64,000 nucleotides of DNA from DATEUP01 sp041485285 (GTDB lineage: Archaea > Thermoplasmatota > DTKX01 > DATEUP01). Below are positions 48,711 to 57,355 of the stretch, piece after piece. Under the pieces are notes generated by a model. It had not been told where the DNA came from, did not search any database, and saw only the letters and a program-made list of their open reading frames with translations. The stretch lies in the NCBI GenBank assembly GCA_041485285.1, contig JBGPJF010000003.1, positions 35,880-99,879 on the forward strand. Reading direction: 5' to 3'. Positions within the stretch are counted from its first letter, which is position 1, and each line of letters opens with the position of its first letter. The translations under genes and the position numbers were made by a program.

Positions 48711-49478
48711 ATGGCGCCCGCCTATGCGAACGCGATGCGGCCCGCGACGCGCAAGTTCAGGCGGCAGCTCGACGAGAAAATCGAGCGGCTCGAACCGCGG
48801 ATCAAGGCGTACGAAAAGGGCGAGTTGGAGCCGTTGCAAAATCCCGGGTACGACCGTTTGGCGGAAGCCCAGTACCTAAAGGGCCAATGGGACGGCGCGA
48901 AGGCGGCGTCCCGCAAAGCCGTCGGTTATTGGAAGGAGCGCCTCGCGGCAGAGAAGGCCGACCCCCAGAAGTGTGAACCCATCTTCCACCTCGCCTCCTC
49001 GTACCTCTTTGCCGATGACTCGGCACACGCCGTGAGGACCTTTGCCGAGGGAGTTGCTCTCTTCGCTGGAAACGGGCTTGCCGGCTCCGATGACACGGGC
49101 TATATGGCGGCGGTCGCGGGCGACTTGCGCCGCGCGGAGGTCGTCTTCCACGCAACGGTCGTCGCGGACATGGGCGCCCAGGGGATGTCCGACCTCAAGC
49201 TGTTCGCGAAGCGGTTCCCGGACACGCCGCGGCTCCTCAAGCTGCAATTCGTGCAAGGGCTGCAGAAGAAGGACCGCGCGCTCATCGAGAATATGCGCCT
49301 GATGGAGCGGTGGCTCACGCCCGAGGCAGAGGGGATAACGAGTTTCCGCACCGAGGAGTGGTTCTACGCCGCGCACCAAGTCGTGTTGGGCCAGCTGTCG
49401 CGCGGCGAGCCGCCCGAATTCCGACTCTACGGCGAGGGCGTGCAGCGGGGCCTCACCGATGCTGAGCCCCGCAAATGA
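48711..49478 (+). CDS. Helical (TPR-like) protein of unknown function
   Basis: A 255-residue, probably all-helical protein. The N-terminus is very basic and charged (RKFRRQLDEKIERLEPRIKA). Residues about 45-130 contain TPR-like pairs (YDRLAEAQYLKGQWDGAKAA; PIFHLASSYLFADDSAHAVR), and a further helical part follows. No catalytic motif is seen. ATG 48711 is the first ATG in frame with the good part of the protein; ATG 48735 is possible. It is convergent with the frameshifted methyltransferase gene, with a 6-base gap. Confidence 0.6.
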   Translation: MAPAYANAMRPATRKFRRQLDEKIERLEPRIKAYEKGELEPLQNPGYDRLAEAQYLKGQWDGAKAASRKAVGYWKERLAAEKADPQKCEPIFHLASSYLFADDSAHAVRTFAEGVALFAGNGLAGSDDTGYMAAVAGDLRRAEVVFHATVVADMGAQGMSDLKLFAKRFPDTPRLLKLQFVQGLQKKDRALIENMRLMERWLTPEAEGITSFRTEEWFYAAHQVVLGQLSRGEPPEFRLYGEGVQRGLTDAEPRK

Positions 49479-49484
49479 GGGCGC

Positions 49485-50296
49485 TTACTGCTCCCCGCGA
49501 CGGCCGCGGAGCCCCTTGCCGCGCGGCTTCCTCTTGGTTGCTGGCGAGTCCTCGGCCTGGATCTCCTCTTTGGCGCGCTCAAGCACCTGGTCGAGCGCGT
49601 GCGAGAGTTCCGCCTTCGTGCCCCTCACGTACAGCGAACCGACCTTCGTCCGGAAGTGCGCGAGGTCCTCGCGCGTCTTGAACCCGCCCCAGGGCATCTT
49701 CATGTCGGGCGCAACGGGGCGCTCGTCCCGGATCCGCTCGGCCACGACGTCCGAGAACCCCGCCGCCTTGAAGAGCGCCACCCACTCGTCCTCGAGAGGT
49801 AGGCCATCTTCACGGGCGTGTACTTTTGCCAGCTCTCGGAGGCCGGGTGCTCCTTGAAGAAGTCGATGACGAGGTGGAACGTCCCGCCGGCCTTCAGCAC
49901 GCGCCAGATCGACTTGAGCGCGACCGCCACATCGGGCGCGTAGTACAGCGCCTCCATCGAGAATGCGTAGTGGAACGAAGACTCGCCAAAGGGCACCTCC
50001 TCGATGGGGGCCACGAGGAACTTGGTCGGGTACTTGCCCGCGGAGAGCGCGCGGGCCTCCTTGATGAATTCCGGGGACATGTCGAGCCCCACGCACAGCC
50101 CGATCGTCGGGACTTTCGCGGCCACATAGCGCGTGGCCCAACCGTTCCCGCAGCCGAGGTCGATGAACGACTGGTCGTAGCCGATCGTGATCCGGTCGAG
50201 CACTTTCTTGCCGGCGTATTCGTGCGCCTCCTCCATGTGGGGCCCCGTGCCCTCCTTGGCCCAGGAGTCGAAGATCGCCGCGTGGTTTTCGCCCAT
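49485..50296 (-). pseudogene. SAM-dependent methyltransferase, apparent -1 frameshift
   Basis: The N-terminal two thirds are read in one frame: FIDLGCGNGWATRYVAAKVP (motif I), GLCVGLDMSPEFIKEARALS, FGESSFHYAFSMEALYYAPD, then LKAGGTFHLVIDFFKEHP. After VKMAYLS, near 49797, the homologous C-terminus continues in the next frame as EDEWVALFKAAGFSDVVAER and on to 49485. Adding one G within TCGAGG would restore YLSEDEWVALF, so a single base appears missing. This is a real lesion or a sequencing error. ATG 50296 has a GAGGAGG motif just upstream and follows the stop of the DUF255 gene. The acceptor is unknown. Confidence 0.75.
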
Positions 50297-50307
50297 CGCT
50301 TGCCTCC

Positions 50308-52461
50308 TCACGCGGCCGGGACCGCGTCAGAGCCGCGCAGCTGCTTGGCAAGCTCGGCCGGGTCGCTCGTCGGGATGTTGCAGGTCGTCCCGCGGCAGAC
50401 GCACGCTGCGGGCAACTTGTCGCGCGGGTACTCCTTGGCAAACGCGAGCGCCGATTCCGGGTACCCCGCCGGGGGGGCCTCGCCGGGGGAGAGGGCGACG
50501 AACGCTTTGTAGGGCGGGTAGGCGCGCTGGGCGACCTTCGTGAGTGCCTGGGTGCGCGGGTCCTTCGGGTCGCCGACCACCGTCACGTGAAGCGGCCGCT
50601 CGAGGTGCAAGCGGACGGCGTGCGCATAGGTCCCGGCGAAAATTCCGTACTTCCCCGCGGACGCCGCAAAGGCCGCGAGGAGGTTGTCCGCGGCCTCGAA
50701 GTACTTTGATTCTGCAAGGGTCGACTCGAGGCGGTCGAACACGATGGCCGCGATCGGGTTGCCCGCGGGCGTCGGAGCGTCCTGAAAAGGCTTGAGCTTC
50801 GCTTCGAGGGCCTTCGACCCGCCCGAATCGGCAAGGGTGGGCGCCATGTCGAGGAGTGCGCCGTCGTCGTCCTTGAAGTGCGCGAGCATCAGGTCGGCAA
50901 GGCCGCGCGCGGCCGCGAGGTACTTCGGCTCGAGCGTCGCCGCGTGCACGTCAAGCAGGCCCAGCGCGAACATGGCCTGGTCGTCGAGCAGCCCCCAAAC
51001 ACGCGCACCCGTTTCGCTCCGCCACTGGTGCGCCATGCCGCGCTTGGGGTCAAAGCACGAGGCCAAGAGGAAGTCCGCCGTCTTCACGGCAAACGCCCGG
51101 CACGATTCTAGCCCCAGCGCCTTCCAGGCCTCGACGTACGCGGAGATCGCCAGGCCGTTCCATGACGTGTAGATGGTCTTGTCCACAAACGGCGTGTCGC
51201 GCATCTCCCGCGCGGACAACATCTTCTTCCGCCATTCCTCGAGGAGCCCCTCGATTTCCTTTACGCCCTTCTTGTACCGCTGGGCAAGTTCTTCGACGCT
51301 CGCGGCGACCCACAGCACATTCTTCGCGGCATTGTGGCGCATCTCGCCCGTCGGCTTCACATCGTAATAATCGGCCATGATGCGGTACGCTTCCGAGCCG
51401 CGGCCGAGCGCTTCTTCGAGTTCCTTGTTCGTCCACGTCCAATAGTCCCCGTCGTCCTCCTTCCCGACGTCGGCGTCCTGCGAGGCGTAGAACCCGCCCC
51501 GCTCGCGGTCGGTGAGCACGCGGTCCAGGTACGCGACCGTGCCGCTTGCGACCTTCGCGAACGCCGGCTCCCCAAGTACCTGGTACGCGTGGGCAAAGTT
51601 GCGCAGCAGCTCGCTGTTGTCGTAGAGCATTTTCTCGAAGTGCGGCACGATCCACTCGGCGTCGGTCGAGTAGCGGTGGAACCCGCCTCCGATCTGGTCG
51701 GCCATGCCGCCCTGCGCCATCTTCGTGAGCGTCACCTCGACGACGGTCTTCAGCGAGTCGTCCCCTTTGGCCGCCACCTCCGTGAGCGCGACCTCGATGG
51801 CGCTGGCGTGCGGGAATTTCGGCGCGTCCCCGAACCCGCCGTGGCGGATGTCGAAGTTCATCAGCGCCGAGTCGAAGGCGCGCTTGAGGATCCCCCACGA
51901 GATCTTCCCGGGTTGCCCGCGCGCCTCGCCCTGGCGCGCGATCGCGTCGCCGATTTCCTTGGCCTGGCCGAGCACCTGGGCCTTCTGGTTGCGGTAGGCA
52001 TCGGAGACGACCTTGAGCACCTTCGGGAACCCGGGCCGGCCGTACGCGTCGCGCGGCGGGAAGTACGTCCCCCCCGAGAACACGAGGCCGTCGGGCGTAA
52101 GGAACGCGGTGAGCGGCCACCCCCCGCCTCCCGAGAGCGCGGCGATGGCGGGCTGGTAGCGGGCATCGACGTCGGGCCGCTCGTCGCGGTCCACCTTCAC
52201 GGCGACGAAATTCTCGTTGATGATCCTCGCAGTCTCGTCGTTCTCGTAAGACTCCCCATCCATGACATGGCACCAGTGGCACCACACGGCCCCGATGTCG
52301 AGCAGGATCGGCTTGTCCTCGCGGCGCGCGCGCTCAAAGGCTTCCGGTCCCCACGGGTGCCAGTCCACCGGCTGGTGGGCGGCGCTCTTCAGGTAGGATG
52401 AGGCCTCGCCCGCGAGCCGATTGGCGGCTCTGCCGCCCGGGCTCTTCTGCTCTTTCGACAT
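50308..52461 (-). CDS. DUF255 thioredoxin-domain protein (YyaL/SPATA20-like)
   Basis: A 717-residue cytosolic protein. The N-terminal thioredoxin-like domain (about 10-170) begins with the family hallmark NRLAGEASSYLKSAAHQPVD and has the site ILLDIGAVWCHWCHVMDGES; KVDRDERPDVDARYQPAIAA follows. The rest is an (alpha/alpha)6-barrel-like part, with GGMADQIGGGFHRYSTDAEW, PHFEKMLYDNSELLRNFAHA, and WTWTNKELEEALG. The family is widespread but its reaction is unclear. ATG 52461 is preferred to GTG 52488. The methyltransferase is encoded just after it. Confidence 0.9.
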   Translation of the reverse strand: MSKEQKSPGGRAANRLAGEASSYLKSAAHQPVDWHPWGPEAFERARREDKPILLDIGAVWCHWCHVMDGESYENDETARIINENFVAVKVDRDERPDVDARYQPAIAALSGGGGWPLTAFLTPDGLVFSGGTYFPPRDAYGRPGFPKVLKVVSDAYRNQKAQVLGQAKEIGDAIARQGEARGQPGKISWGILKRAFDSALMNFDIRHGGFGDAPKFPHASAIEVALTEVAAKGDDSLKTVVEVTLTKMAQGGMADQIGGGFHRYSTDAEWIVPHFEKMLYDNSELLRNFAHAYQVLGEPAFAKVASGTVAYLDRVLTDRERGGFYASQDADVGKEDDGDYWTWTNKELEEALGRGSEAYRIMADYYDVKPTGEMRHNAAKNVLWVAASVEELAQRYKKGVKEIEGLLEEWRKKMLSAREMRDTPFVDKTIYTSWNGLAISAYVEAWKALGLESCRAFAVKTADFLLASCFDPKRGMAHQWRSETGARVWGLLDDQAMFALGLLDVHAATLEPKYLAAARGLADLMLAHFKDDDGALLDMAPTLADSGGSKALEAKLKPFQDAPTPAGNPIAAIVFDRLESTLAESKYFEAADNLLAAFAASAGKYGIFAGTYAHAVRLHLERPLHVTVVGDPKDPRTQALTKVAQRAYPPYKAFVALSPGEAPPAGYPESALAFAKEYPRDKLPAACVCRGTTCNIPTSDPAELAKQLRGSDAVPAA

Positions 52462-52619
52462 GCGGCGCGCCTTTAGGGCTTCGGGCACCGCGGCCGGCTG
52501 TCAAAAGGGTTCCGCCAAACCGCCAGGGGCAAGGATCGAGCCGCCCACACCCCGGCAGTCGCACGGCTCACAACGACCGAAGGATCAAAACCCCTCGCGG
52601 GCGTCCCGCACCGAAGGCC

Positions 52620-53435
52620 TTGCCGCAAAACGCCCTCGAAGAGATTGCCCGAGAAGTTGGCGACGCAGTCGATTCGGCCGCCGACCATGTCGAGGCCGCG
52701 GCCGAGGTCACCGGCGAACTCGTGGAGAAAGGCGCGCGCAAGACCGTCGACCTCACTCGCTCCGCGGTCGACCAGGGCGTCGCGCAGGTAACGCGTTTCG
52801 GGCGCATGGTTCTCGCGGCATGGAAATTCTTCGAGCGCCTTTCCAACCCGCCGTGGAACCCCCTCAAAGCGATCACGTGGGCCGCGATCTTCCTCCTCGT
52901 CGCCGTCATCACCGTCCTGGCCTACCAATTCAAGTACGGGATACTGACGCTCCCGATTGTCGAGGAGGCGGGGAGCCGCTTCGTCGCCTGGATGGCAGCG
53001 CTTGGCGCCGCCGGGTTGTTTGGATTCACGGTCGTGGGCACGCTGTTTTTCATGGTCATCCCAACGGAGCCGTTCTTTTTCGTGACGCTCTCCGGCTCGA
53101 CGCCCGTGGTCCTCGCCATCGCGGCGGCAGCCTTGGGGAGCACGATCGGTTCTTGCTGCAACTATGGGTTCGGCAACCGCATTCGGGTTAGCGCGGGAAA
53201 GAAAACCGGGGACGAGCGCAAACTCGGCAAGTGGGGCAAGCGCGCGCACTCGAAGTGGGGGACCGTTTTGCTCTTCCTCGCCGCGGCCCTGCCCATGCCC
53301 GAGATCATCGCGCTGACCTACGGCATCGCCGACTACCCATTCAAGAAATTCGTCCTCGTCACGCTGGTCGGACGTGTAGTCAAGTGGAGCTGGATCGCGG
53401 CGGCGTTCCTCCTTTTCCGCTTCTCGATGGGGTGA
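52620..53435 (+). CDS. VTT-domain (DedA/SNARE-associated) membrane protein
   Basis: About 271 residues. The first 75 are a charged amphipathic helix (EVGDAVDSAADHVEAAAEVT). The membrane domain (about 80-270) has the VTT-type order: KAITWAAIFLLVAVITVLAY, GLFGFTVVGTLFFMVIPTEP, a re-entrant region LAIAAAALGSTIGSCCNYGFG, and VLLFLAAALPMPEIIALTYG before a last helix. DedA proteins are linked to lipid scrambling and undecaprenyl/C55 carrier recycling. The start is uncertain: TTG 52620 is used because no ATG or GTG precedes the long helix in a sensible place. Confidence 0.75.
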   Translation: MPQNALEEIAREVGDAVDSAADHVEAAAEVTGELVEKGARKTVDLTRSAVDQGVAQVTRFGRMVLAAWKFFERLSNPPWNPLKAITWAAIFLLVAVITVLAYQFKYGILTLPIVEEAGSRFVAWMAALGAAGLFGFTVVGTLFFMVIPTEPFFFVTLSGSTPVVLAIAAAALGSTIGSCCNYGFGNRIRVSAGKKTGDERKLGKWGKRAHSKWGTVLLFLAAALPMPEIIALTYGIADYPFKKFVLVTLVGRVVKWSWIAAAFLLFRFSMG

Positions 53436-53444
53436 ACGGGCGCT

Positions 53445-53852
53445 TCAGCCCGCATCGGCCTCGAGCTTTTTTCGCACGGAAGCCGGGATGGGCTTTTTCT
53501 CGAGCTTGGCGTAATCGAACATCACAATCACCGTCTCCCCCTCCGCCACGAGGCCACCGTCGCGCGTGTCGCGGATCTCGTAGAACAGCGTGAAGCTCGT
53601 CGTGCCGACCTTCGTGGGCTTCACGCGCACCTCGATCGGGTCGCCATAGGCGACCGGGCGCTTGAACGAAAGCGCCGCGGTCGCCACGATCCAGTCGACC
53701 TCGTCCATGCGCTTGGCAGTCATCACGCGCATGAGGTACTCGGTGCGCGCCGCCTCGATGTAGGTGAAGTACACCGCGTTGTTCACATGGCCCATACCGT
53801 CGATGTCGCGGAACCGCACCGCGATCGGCATCGAATAGGGAAACTTCGCCAC
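53445..53852 (-). CDS. Hot-dog fold acyl-CoA thioesterase (4HBT/YbgC-like)
   Basis: About 135 residues. The active-site segment is VRFRDIDGMGHVNNAVYFTY, with the catalytic aspartate in DIDGMGHVNN. Then come ALSFKRPVAYGDPIEVRVKP and LFYEIRDTRDGGLVAEGETV, the strand order of the hot-dog fold. It would hydrolyse an acyl-CoA; the acyl group is not indicated. The frame opens at GTG 53924, but GTG 53852 gives the usual short N-terminus and is preferred. It converges with the VTT membrane protein gene. Confidence 0.85.
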   Translation of the reverse strand: MAKFPYSMPIAVRFRDIDGMGHVNNAVYFTYIEAARTEYLMRVMTAKRMDEVDWIVATAALSFKRPVAYGDPIEVRVKPTKVGTTSFTLFYEIRDTRDGGLVAEGETVIVMFDYAKLEKKPIPASVRKKLEADAG

Positions 53853-53996
53853 GCTCGGGGATCGGGCGAGCGGCTCTTGAGCGTTTGGCCGCAAGGCCGT
53901 CACGGGGACGGGCGCCGCGACCACATGGAAAACCGCGACCGCTTGGGGTGGCGGACACGGGGGAAGCGGTAAGAGCGGGGCACGGGGGCGGCCTCC

Positions 53997-54500
53997 TCAC
54001 TGGATGTAGGAGGTCGAATCGCGGTCCAGCCCCTTGACGATTTCGATGGGGGCATTGTCGGGCTGCCAGGCGACAAGCGGCCACGCGAGCGTCCCGATGA
54101 ACTCCATCGGGTTTGCGGCCATTTTGGTTGCGGGGTGGTCGGCCCCGAGCACCGCGCCGGCGACTTGGTTGGTGACCACCCGCACCTCCTTCTCGTCGAG
54201 CACGCCGAGCGAGTGGAGGTACTCGTGCAGCAGGACGCCGAAGAGCCACGGGATGTAGAGCGTGGGCTCCGTTTCCCGGATGCGCCGCAGTGGCGTCTGG
54301 TTGACGACGATGGCGTTGGCGCCCACCACGAAATAGGCCCCGAGGAACCCATTGGGGACGTTGCCCAGTTCCTGGGTCACGACCATGAGCCCGGCTCGCT
54401 CTTTCCCAAGCACGCGCCGGACGGCTTCCTTCACGGCTTCGAAGACTTCGGGGATGCCCTTCGCTTTGGCGAGGCGCTCAGCGGTGCTTAGGCTGGTCAT
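53997..54500 (-). CDS. Metallopeptidase-like protein with HEYLH motif
   Basis: A 167-residue cytosolic protein. The zinc-peptidase helix FGVLLHEYLHSLGVLDEKEV (HExxH near 94-98) is preceded by a strand pair (YFVVGANAIVVNQTPLRRIR), the usual context of minimal metallopeptidases. A helix follows (VVTNQVAGAVLGADHPATKM), in which H118 or D117 could be the third ligand. It is not similar to the other HExxH protein at 19653-20165. ATG 54500 is chosen, with GTG 54503 adjacent. No signal peptide is seen; substrate unknown. Confidence 0.65.
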   Translation of the reverse strand: MTSLSTAERLAKAKGIPEVFEAVKEAVRRVLGKERAGLMVVTQELGNVPNGFLGAYFVVGANAIVVNQTPLRRIRETEPTLYIPWLFGVLLHEYLHSLGVLDEKEVRVVTNQVAGAVLGADHPATKMAANPMEFIGTLAWPLVAWQPDNAPIEIVKGLDRDSTSYIQ

Positions 54501-54601
54501 CACGCTTCCTATGCGCCCCTCCCTTTTCTTGATTGGGTTTGAGCACCAAAGCGGGCGACAGGGCTAAAACGCGGGACGCGGATTTGGCGGCGGGCGTAAG
54601 G

Positions 54602-54934
54602 ATGACGTTTGGCAGCATTTATCCGGCGCAGAAGTTCGCCAAGGCGGCCCTCGTGAAGGCTGACCTTGCCTTGACCGACCGGATGCACATGGGGCTCCTT
54701 TGCCTGGAGCCCGGCCAGGCCCAGCCCACCCACGCCCACGAGGCCGCCGACAAGGTGTACTTCATCGTCGAGGGGGTGGCCACCGTGACGGTGGGCCAGG
54801 AGACCCACGAGCTGGGCCCCGGCGCTTTTGCCCTTGCAAAGTCGGGCGAAACCCACGCGCTTGCGAACAAGGGGCGCGACCGCCTTACCGTCGTCTCGAT
54901 CTCGTCGCCGCCGCCGCCGCCCGCGAAGAAGTAG
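54602..54934 (+). CDS. Cupin-domain protein
   Basis: A 110-residue single-domain beta-barrel. Cupin motif 1 is GQAQPTHAHEAADKVYFIVEG, with the HxH metal ligands, and motif 2 is LAKSGETHALANKGRDRL, with a further histidine. Such small cupins bind a divalent metal and act as isomerases, dioxygenases or sensors; nothing here narrows it. ATG 54602 follows TAAGG and a TATA-like GCTAAAAC about 35 bases upstream. Its 3' end overlaps the convergent GNAT gene by 50 bases. Confidence 0.85.
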   Translation: MTFGSIYPAQKFAKAALVKADLALTDRMHMGLLCLEPGQAQPTHAHEAADKVYFIVEGVATVTVGQETHELGPGAFALAKSGETHALANKGRDRLTVVSISSPPPPPAKK

Positions 54935-55778
54935 CGCGCCGCACCGGCAGCCGTTTTTCGAAGACAAAGACGCGGCGCGCCCAGTCCGAAAGGGTGTACC
55001 CCTCCGCGCGGAAGGGGCGGCGGGCGGACTCAAGCGCCGGCACGATCACGGTGTAACTGTCGGCGCGCTTCTCTCGCGCGAACGCCTTGAGGGCGCGGGC
55101 TGCTCCGCGCGTGGCGTGAAACACCTGCACCGCGATCCACCGCTCGCCGGTGTCGGCGAACATCGTGGCCAAGAGGGGCCCGTGTTCGGGCGAAATGAAC
55201 AGGCATGGCTTCACCGCGCGGGTGGAACGCGGGGTGAGCGCAAAAGCGCCGGTGAACGACATGTAGGCAAGCCCGCGTTGGGCGCGAAGGAGCGGCGAAT
55301 GCAGGGCGGCCTTTCGAAACTCGGCCGGAGTTGCGCGCTTCCAACCCGAGGATACGGGGGCCCCGGAGCGCCGCGGCGCGGGGACTTTGCCTTCCAAGAA
55401 GGTCATCACGCTCACGGGCGCATACCCTCCCTTCCGCGCTGCCCGCAGCGACGAGCGGTTGTCGTGCGTGATGAGCATCCGCGCGGCCTGGGCGCGGCGC
55501 AGGCCCGGCGAGGAAAGGGCAAACGCCGTGATCCGCATCATCCACCCCTGCCCCCGGTACTCCTGGCCTACCCGTGCGGCGCTCATCCACGCCGACCCGT
55601 CCGGCGCGAGTTTGCCATGGAAGATGCCGGCGATCTTCTTCGCGTCCAGGAGCAGGTAGAAGCGTCCGGCGCGGTCGAAACGGTCCATCCAATCGAGGAC
55701 GTAATCGTGCGGGTCCTCCTTCCGCAAGAAGCGCCGGATCGCGGCCCTGTCGCTTGGCCGCGCGGCCCGAATTTCCAT
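54885..55778 (-). CDS. GNAT-family acetyltransferase
   Basis: A 297-residue protein. The N-terminal domain (about 1-125) has GNAT signs: MEIRAARPSDRAAIRRFLRK, FHGKLAPDGSAWMSAARV, then the acetyl-CoA loop GQEYRGQGWMMRITAFAL and LITHDNRSSLRAARKGGYAP. The C-terminal half (about 135-270) looks like a second, diverged GNAT or SCP2-like part (RWIAVQVFHATRGAARALKA). The tail is Arg/Ala-rich and is encoded opposite the end of the cupin gene. ATG 55778 is clear. The substrate is unknown. Confidence 0.78.
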   Translation of the reverse strand: MEIRAARPSDRAAIRRFLRKEDPHDYVLDWMDRFDRAGRFYLLLDAKKIAGIFHGKLAPDGSAWMSAARVGQEYRGQGWMMRITAFALSSPGLRRAQAARMLITHDNRSSLRAARKGGYAPVSVMTFLEGKVPAPRRSGAPVSSGWKRATPAEFRKAALHSPLLRAQRGLAYMSFTGAFALTPRSTRAVKPCLFISPEHGPLLATMFADTGERWIAVQVFHATRGAARALKAFAREKRADSYTVIVPALESARRPFRAEGYTLSDWARRVFVFEKRLPVRRATSSRAAAAATRSRRR

Positions 55779-55908
55779 GCGAACCCCACCGCCCTTTGGC
55801 GCTTATGCCACCTTCGGATGGAACCCTTCATTAGCGGGGCCCGGGATTGCCGGTACCGGCGCGAGGGGTCTTCCCGCGTGCCGCGCCAAACCCGCTAGGT
55901 GGCCCCAC

Positions 55909-56736
55909 GTGAAAGTCCATCTCATCGAACACACCCCGCACCCCGAGGCGGTCTGCGCGCGGGCGGCCAAGGGCGACACCGACATCCGCCCGTCCCACAA
56001 GATCACCGACTACGATGCGGGCGGCTGGGAGGGCATCCTCAAGTTCTGCCTCGAGCACGGCCACCACGGCGTGTTCGAGCACGCGCACTTCACCTTCTCC
56101 ATCGAAGGCATCTCGCGGGCCTGCTCCCACCAGCTCGTGCGCCACCGCATCGCGACCTTCGACCAGCAGAGCCAGCGCTACGTGGACTTCACGGTCCTCC
56201 TCGAGCCCTCCCACAAGTCGTTCGACAAGACGCTCTTTGATGTCGTCGAGGCCTACCAGAAAACGGGCGCCCTGCCGGCCGACCCCGACCCGGTCAAGGC
56301 CCTCGAGGCCTACTTCGTGTTCCCGCCGACGATCCGGCGCAAGCCCGAGAGCGCCCTTGCCCTCGCCAAAACCTACGCCGACGACGTCCTCGAGTACCGG
56401 AAACTCGTGAAGAGCGGCGTCCCGCCGGAGGACGCCCGCTTCGTGTTCCCGAACGGCATGAAGACGAACGTCACGGCCACGCTCAACTTCCGCGCGATCT
56501 ACGACATCGCCTACGACCGCCTCTGCACGCGCGCTCAGTGGGAGATCCGCGTGGTCTTCGCGCTGATGAAGCGCGAGGTGCGCAACGTCAGCCCCTTCTT
56601 TGCCGAGCGCCTGCAGCCCAAGTGCATCCACCTCGGCTACTGCAACGAGGCAAAGAAGGCGTGGGAGACATGCCAACTGATGCCCCACATGAGCCAAGTG
56701 CTGAAGCCCGCGGCGGCCCCGAAGCCGGCCCCGTGA
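55909..56736 (+). CDS. thyX: Flavin-dependent thymidylate synthase
   Basis: A 275-residue FAD enzyme making dTMP from dUMP with methylenetetrahydrofolate. The signature RHRIATFDQQSQRY fits RHR-x7-S exactly (R78, H79, R80, S88). Upstream lie FCLEHGHHGVFEHAHFTFSI and SRACSHQLVRHR; downstream NFRAIYDIAYDRLCTRAQWE, then VSPFFAERLQPKC. GTG 55909 gives MKVHLIEHTP, the family-type N-terminus; the open frame upstream is not used. No thyA is present in the window. The gene appears to stand alone before a divergent-looking operator region. Confidence 0.95.
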   Translation: MKVHLIEHTPHPEAVCARAAKGDTDIRPSHKITDYDAGGWEGILKFCLEHGHHGVFEHAHFTFSIEGISRACSHQLVRHRIATFDQQSQRYVDFTVLLEPSHKSFDKTLFDVVEAYQKTGALPADPDPVKALEAYFVFPPTIRRKPESALALAKTYADDVLEYRKLVKSGVPPEDARFVFPNGMKTNVTATLNFRAIYDIAYDRLCTRAQWEIRVVFALMKREVRNVSPFFAERLQPKCIHLGYCNEAKKAWETCQLMPHMSQVLKPAAAPKPAP

Positions 56737-56750
56737 GGAATTTTCCGTCA

Positions 56751-56784
56751 TAATTCCATTCCGATTGGAATTAGACGTCCAATC
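56751..56784. promoter_or_regulatory. Putative operator: overlapping inverted repeats
   Basis: TAATTCCA (56751-56758) pairs perfectly with TGGAATTA (56766-56773) over a 7-base spacer. GATTGGA (56763-56769) pairs perfectly with TCCAATC (56778-56784) over an 8-base spacer. The two repeats share the central TTGGAAT. The site is about 25-55 bases before the TATA box at 56806-56816, a place where archaeal regulators bind. The TTGGA half-site also occurs in the palindrome at 57326-57339. Confidence 0.55.
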
Positions 56785-56805
56785 CGCCCGTACGCAGGCG
56801 CGCAA

Positions 56806-56816
56806 CTTTATTTATC
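56806..56816 (+). promoter_or_regulatory. TATA-like promoter for the flavin reductase-like gene
   Basis: CTTTATTTATC is centred about 25 bases before the GTG at 56835; a leaderless message is predicted. Confidence 0.6.
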
Positions 56817-56834
56817 GGGCCTCGATCGGCAACC

Positions 56835-57317
56835 GTGGCCCTCGACGAGCCCGCCAAGCGCGCCGCCCTGCGGATGCTCCCCCACCCCGTGTTCCTCGTG
56901 GGGTGCCACCTCGATGGCAACTACCACGTTTTCGTGGGGACATGGCTCACGCAGGTTTCGTTCAAGCCGCCGCTGGTCGCCTTCGCGTGCCGTAAGGAGA
57001 CCGGGTCCCACGAGATGATCCGCAAGAGCGGGATTTTCTCGGTAAACATCCTCGACTCCAGCCAGGGCGACATCGCCAAGGCGTTCCTCAAAGGTGCGAC
57101 GTTCAGCGGCGCGACGGTGAACGGGTACGAGTTCACGACGAATGGCCACGGCGCGCCGCTGCTCAAGGATGCGGCGTCGGTGCTCGAGTGCCACGTGGTC
57201 CAAGAGACCGAGGGGGGCGACCACCGCGTGTTCATCGGAGAGATCGAGTACGCGAACACGCGCAAAGGCGAGCGAAGCCTTTCGCTCGAAGACACCGGCC
57301 TGCAATACGGCGGCTAG
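56835..57317 (+). CDS. Flavin reductase-like FMN-binding protein
   Basis: A 160-residue protein of the flavin reductase / split-barrel group. The order is PHPVFLVGCHLDGNYHVFVG, TWLTQVSFKPPLVAFACRKE, then GIFSVNILDSSQGDIAKAFL and GAPLLKDAASVLECHVVQET with GGDHRVFIGEIEYA, all standard for FMN-binding flavoreductase domains. It would bind FMN and use NAD(P)H to reduce flavin or another acceptor. GTG 56835 is set by the TATA box. The inverted repeats upstream suggest it is regulated, possibly by the HTH protein encoded next to it. Confidence 0.85.
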   Translation: MALDEPAKRAALRMLPHPVFLVGCHLDGNYHVFVGTWLTQVSFKPPLVAFACRKETGSHEMIRKSGIFSVNILDSSQGDIAKAFLKGATFSGATVNGYEFTTNGHGAPLLKDAASVLECHVVQETEGGDHRVFIGEIEYANTRKGERSLSLEDTGLQYGG

Positions 57318-57325
57318 CGCGCAGT

Positions 57326-57339
57326 TTGGAACGTTCCAA
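57326..57339. promoter_or_regulatory. Perfect 14-bp palindrome upstream of the HTH gene
   Basis: TTGGAACGTTCCAA is its own reverse complement. It lies immediately after the stop of the flavin reductase-like gene and about 20-35 bases before the TATA-like CATTAAATA (57356-57364) of the HTH regulator. The half-site TTGGA(A) is shared with the inverted repeats at 56751-56784, so autoregulation and joint control of both genes are plausible. Confidence 0.6.
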
Positions 57340-57355
57340 GGGCTGTCAACCGACT

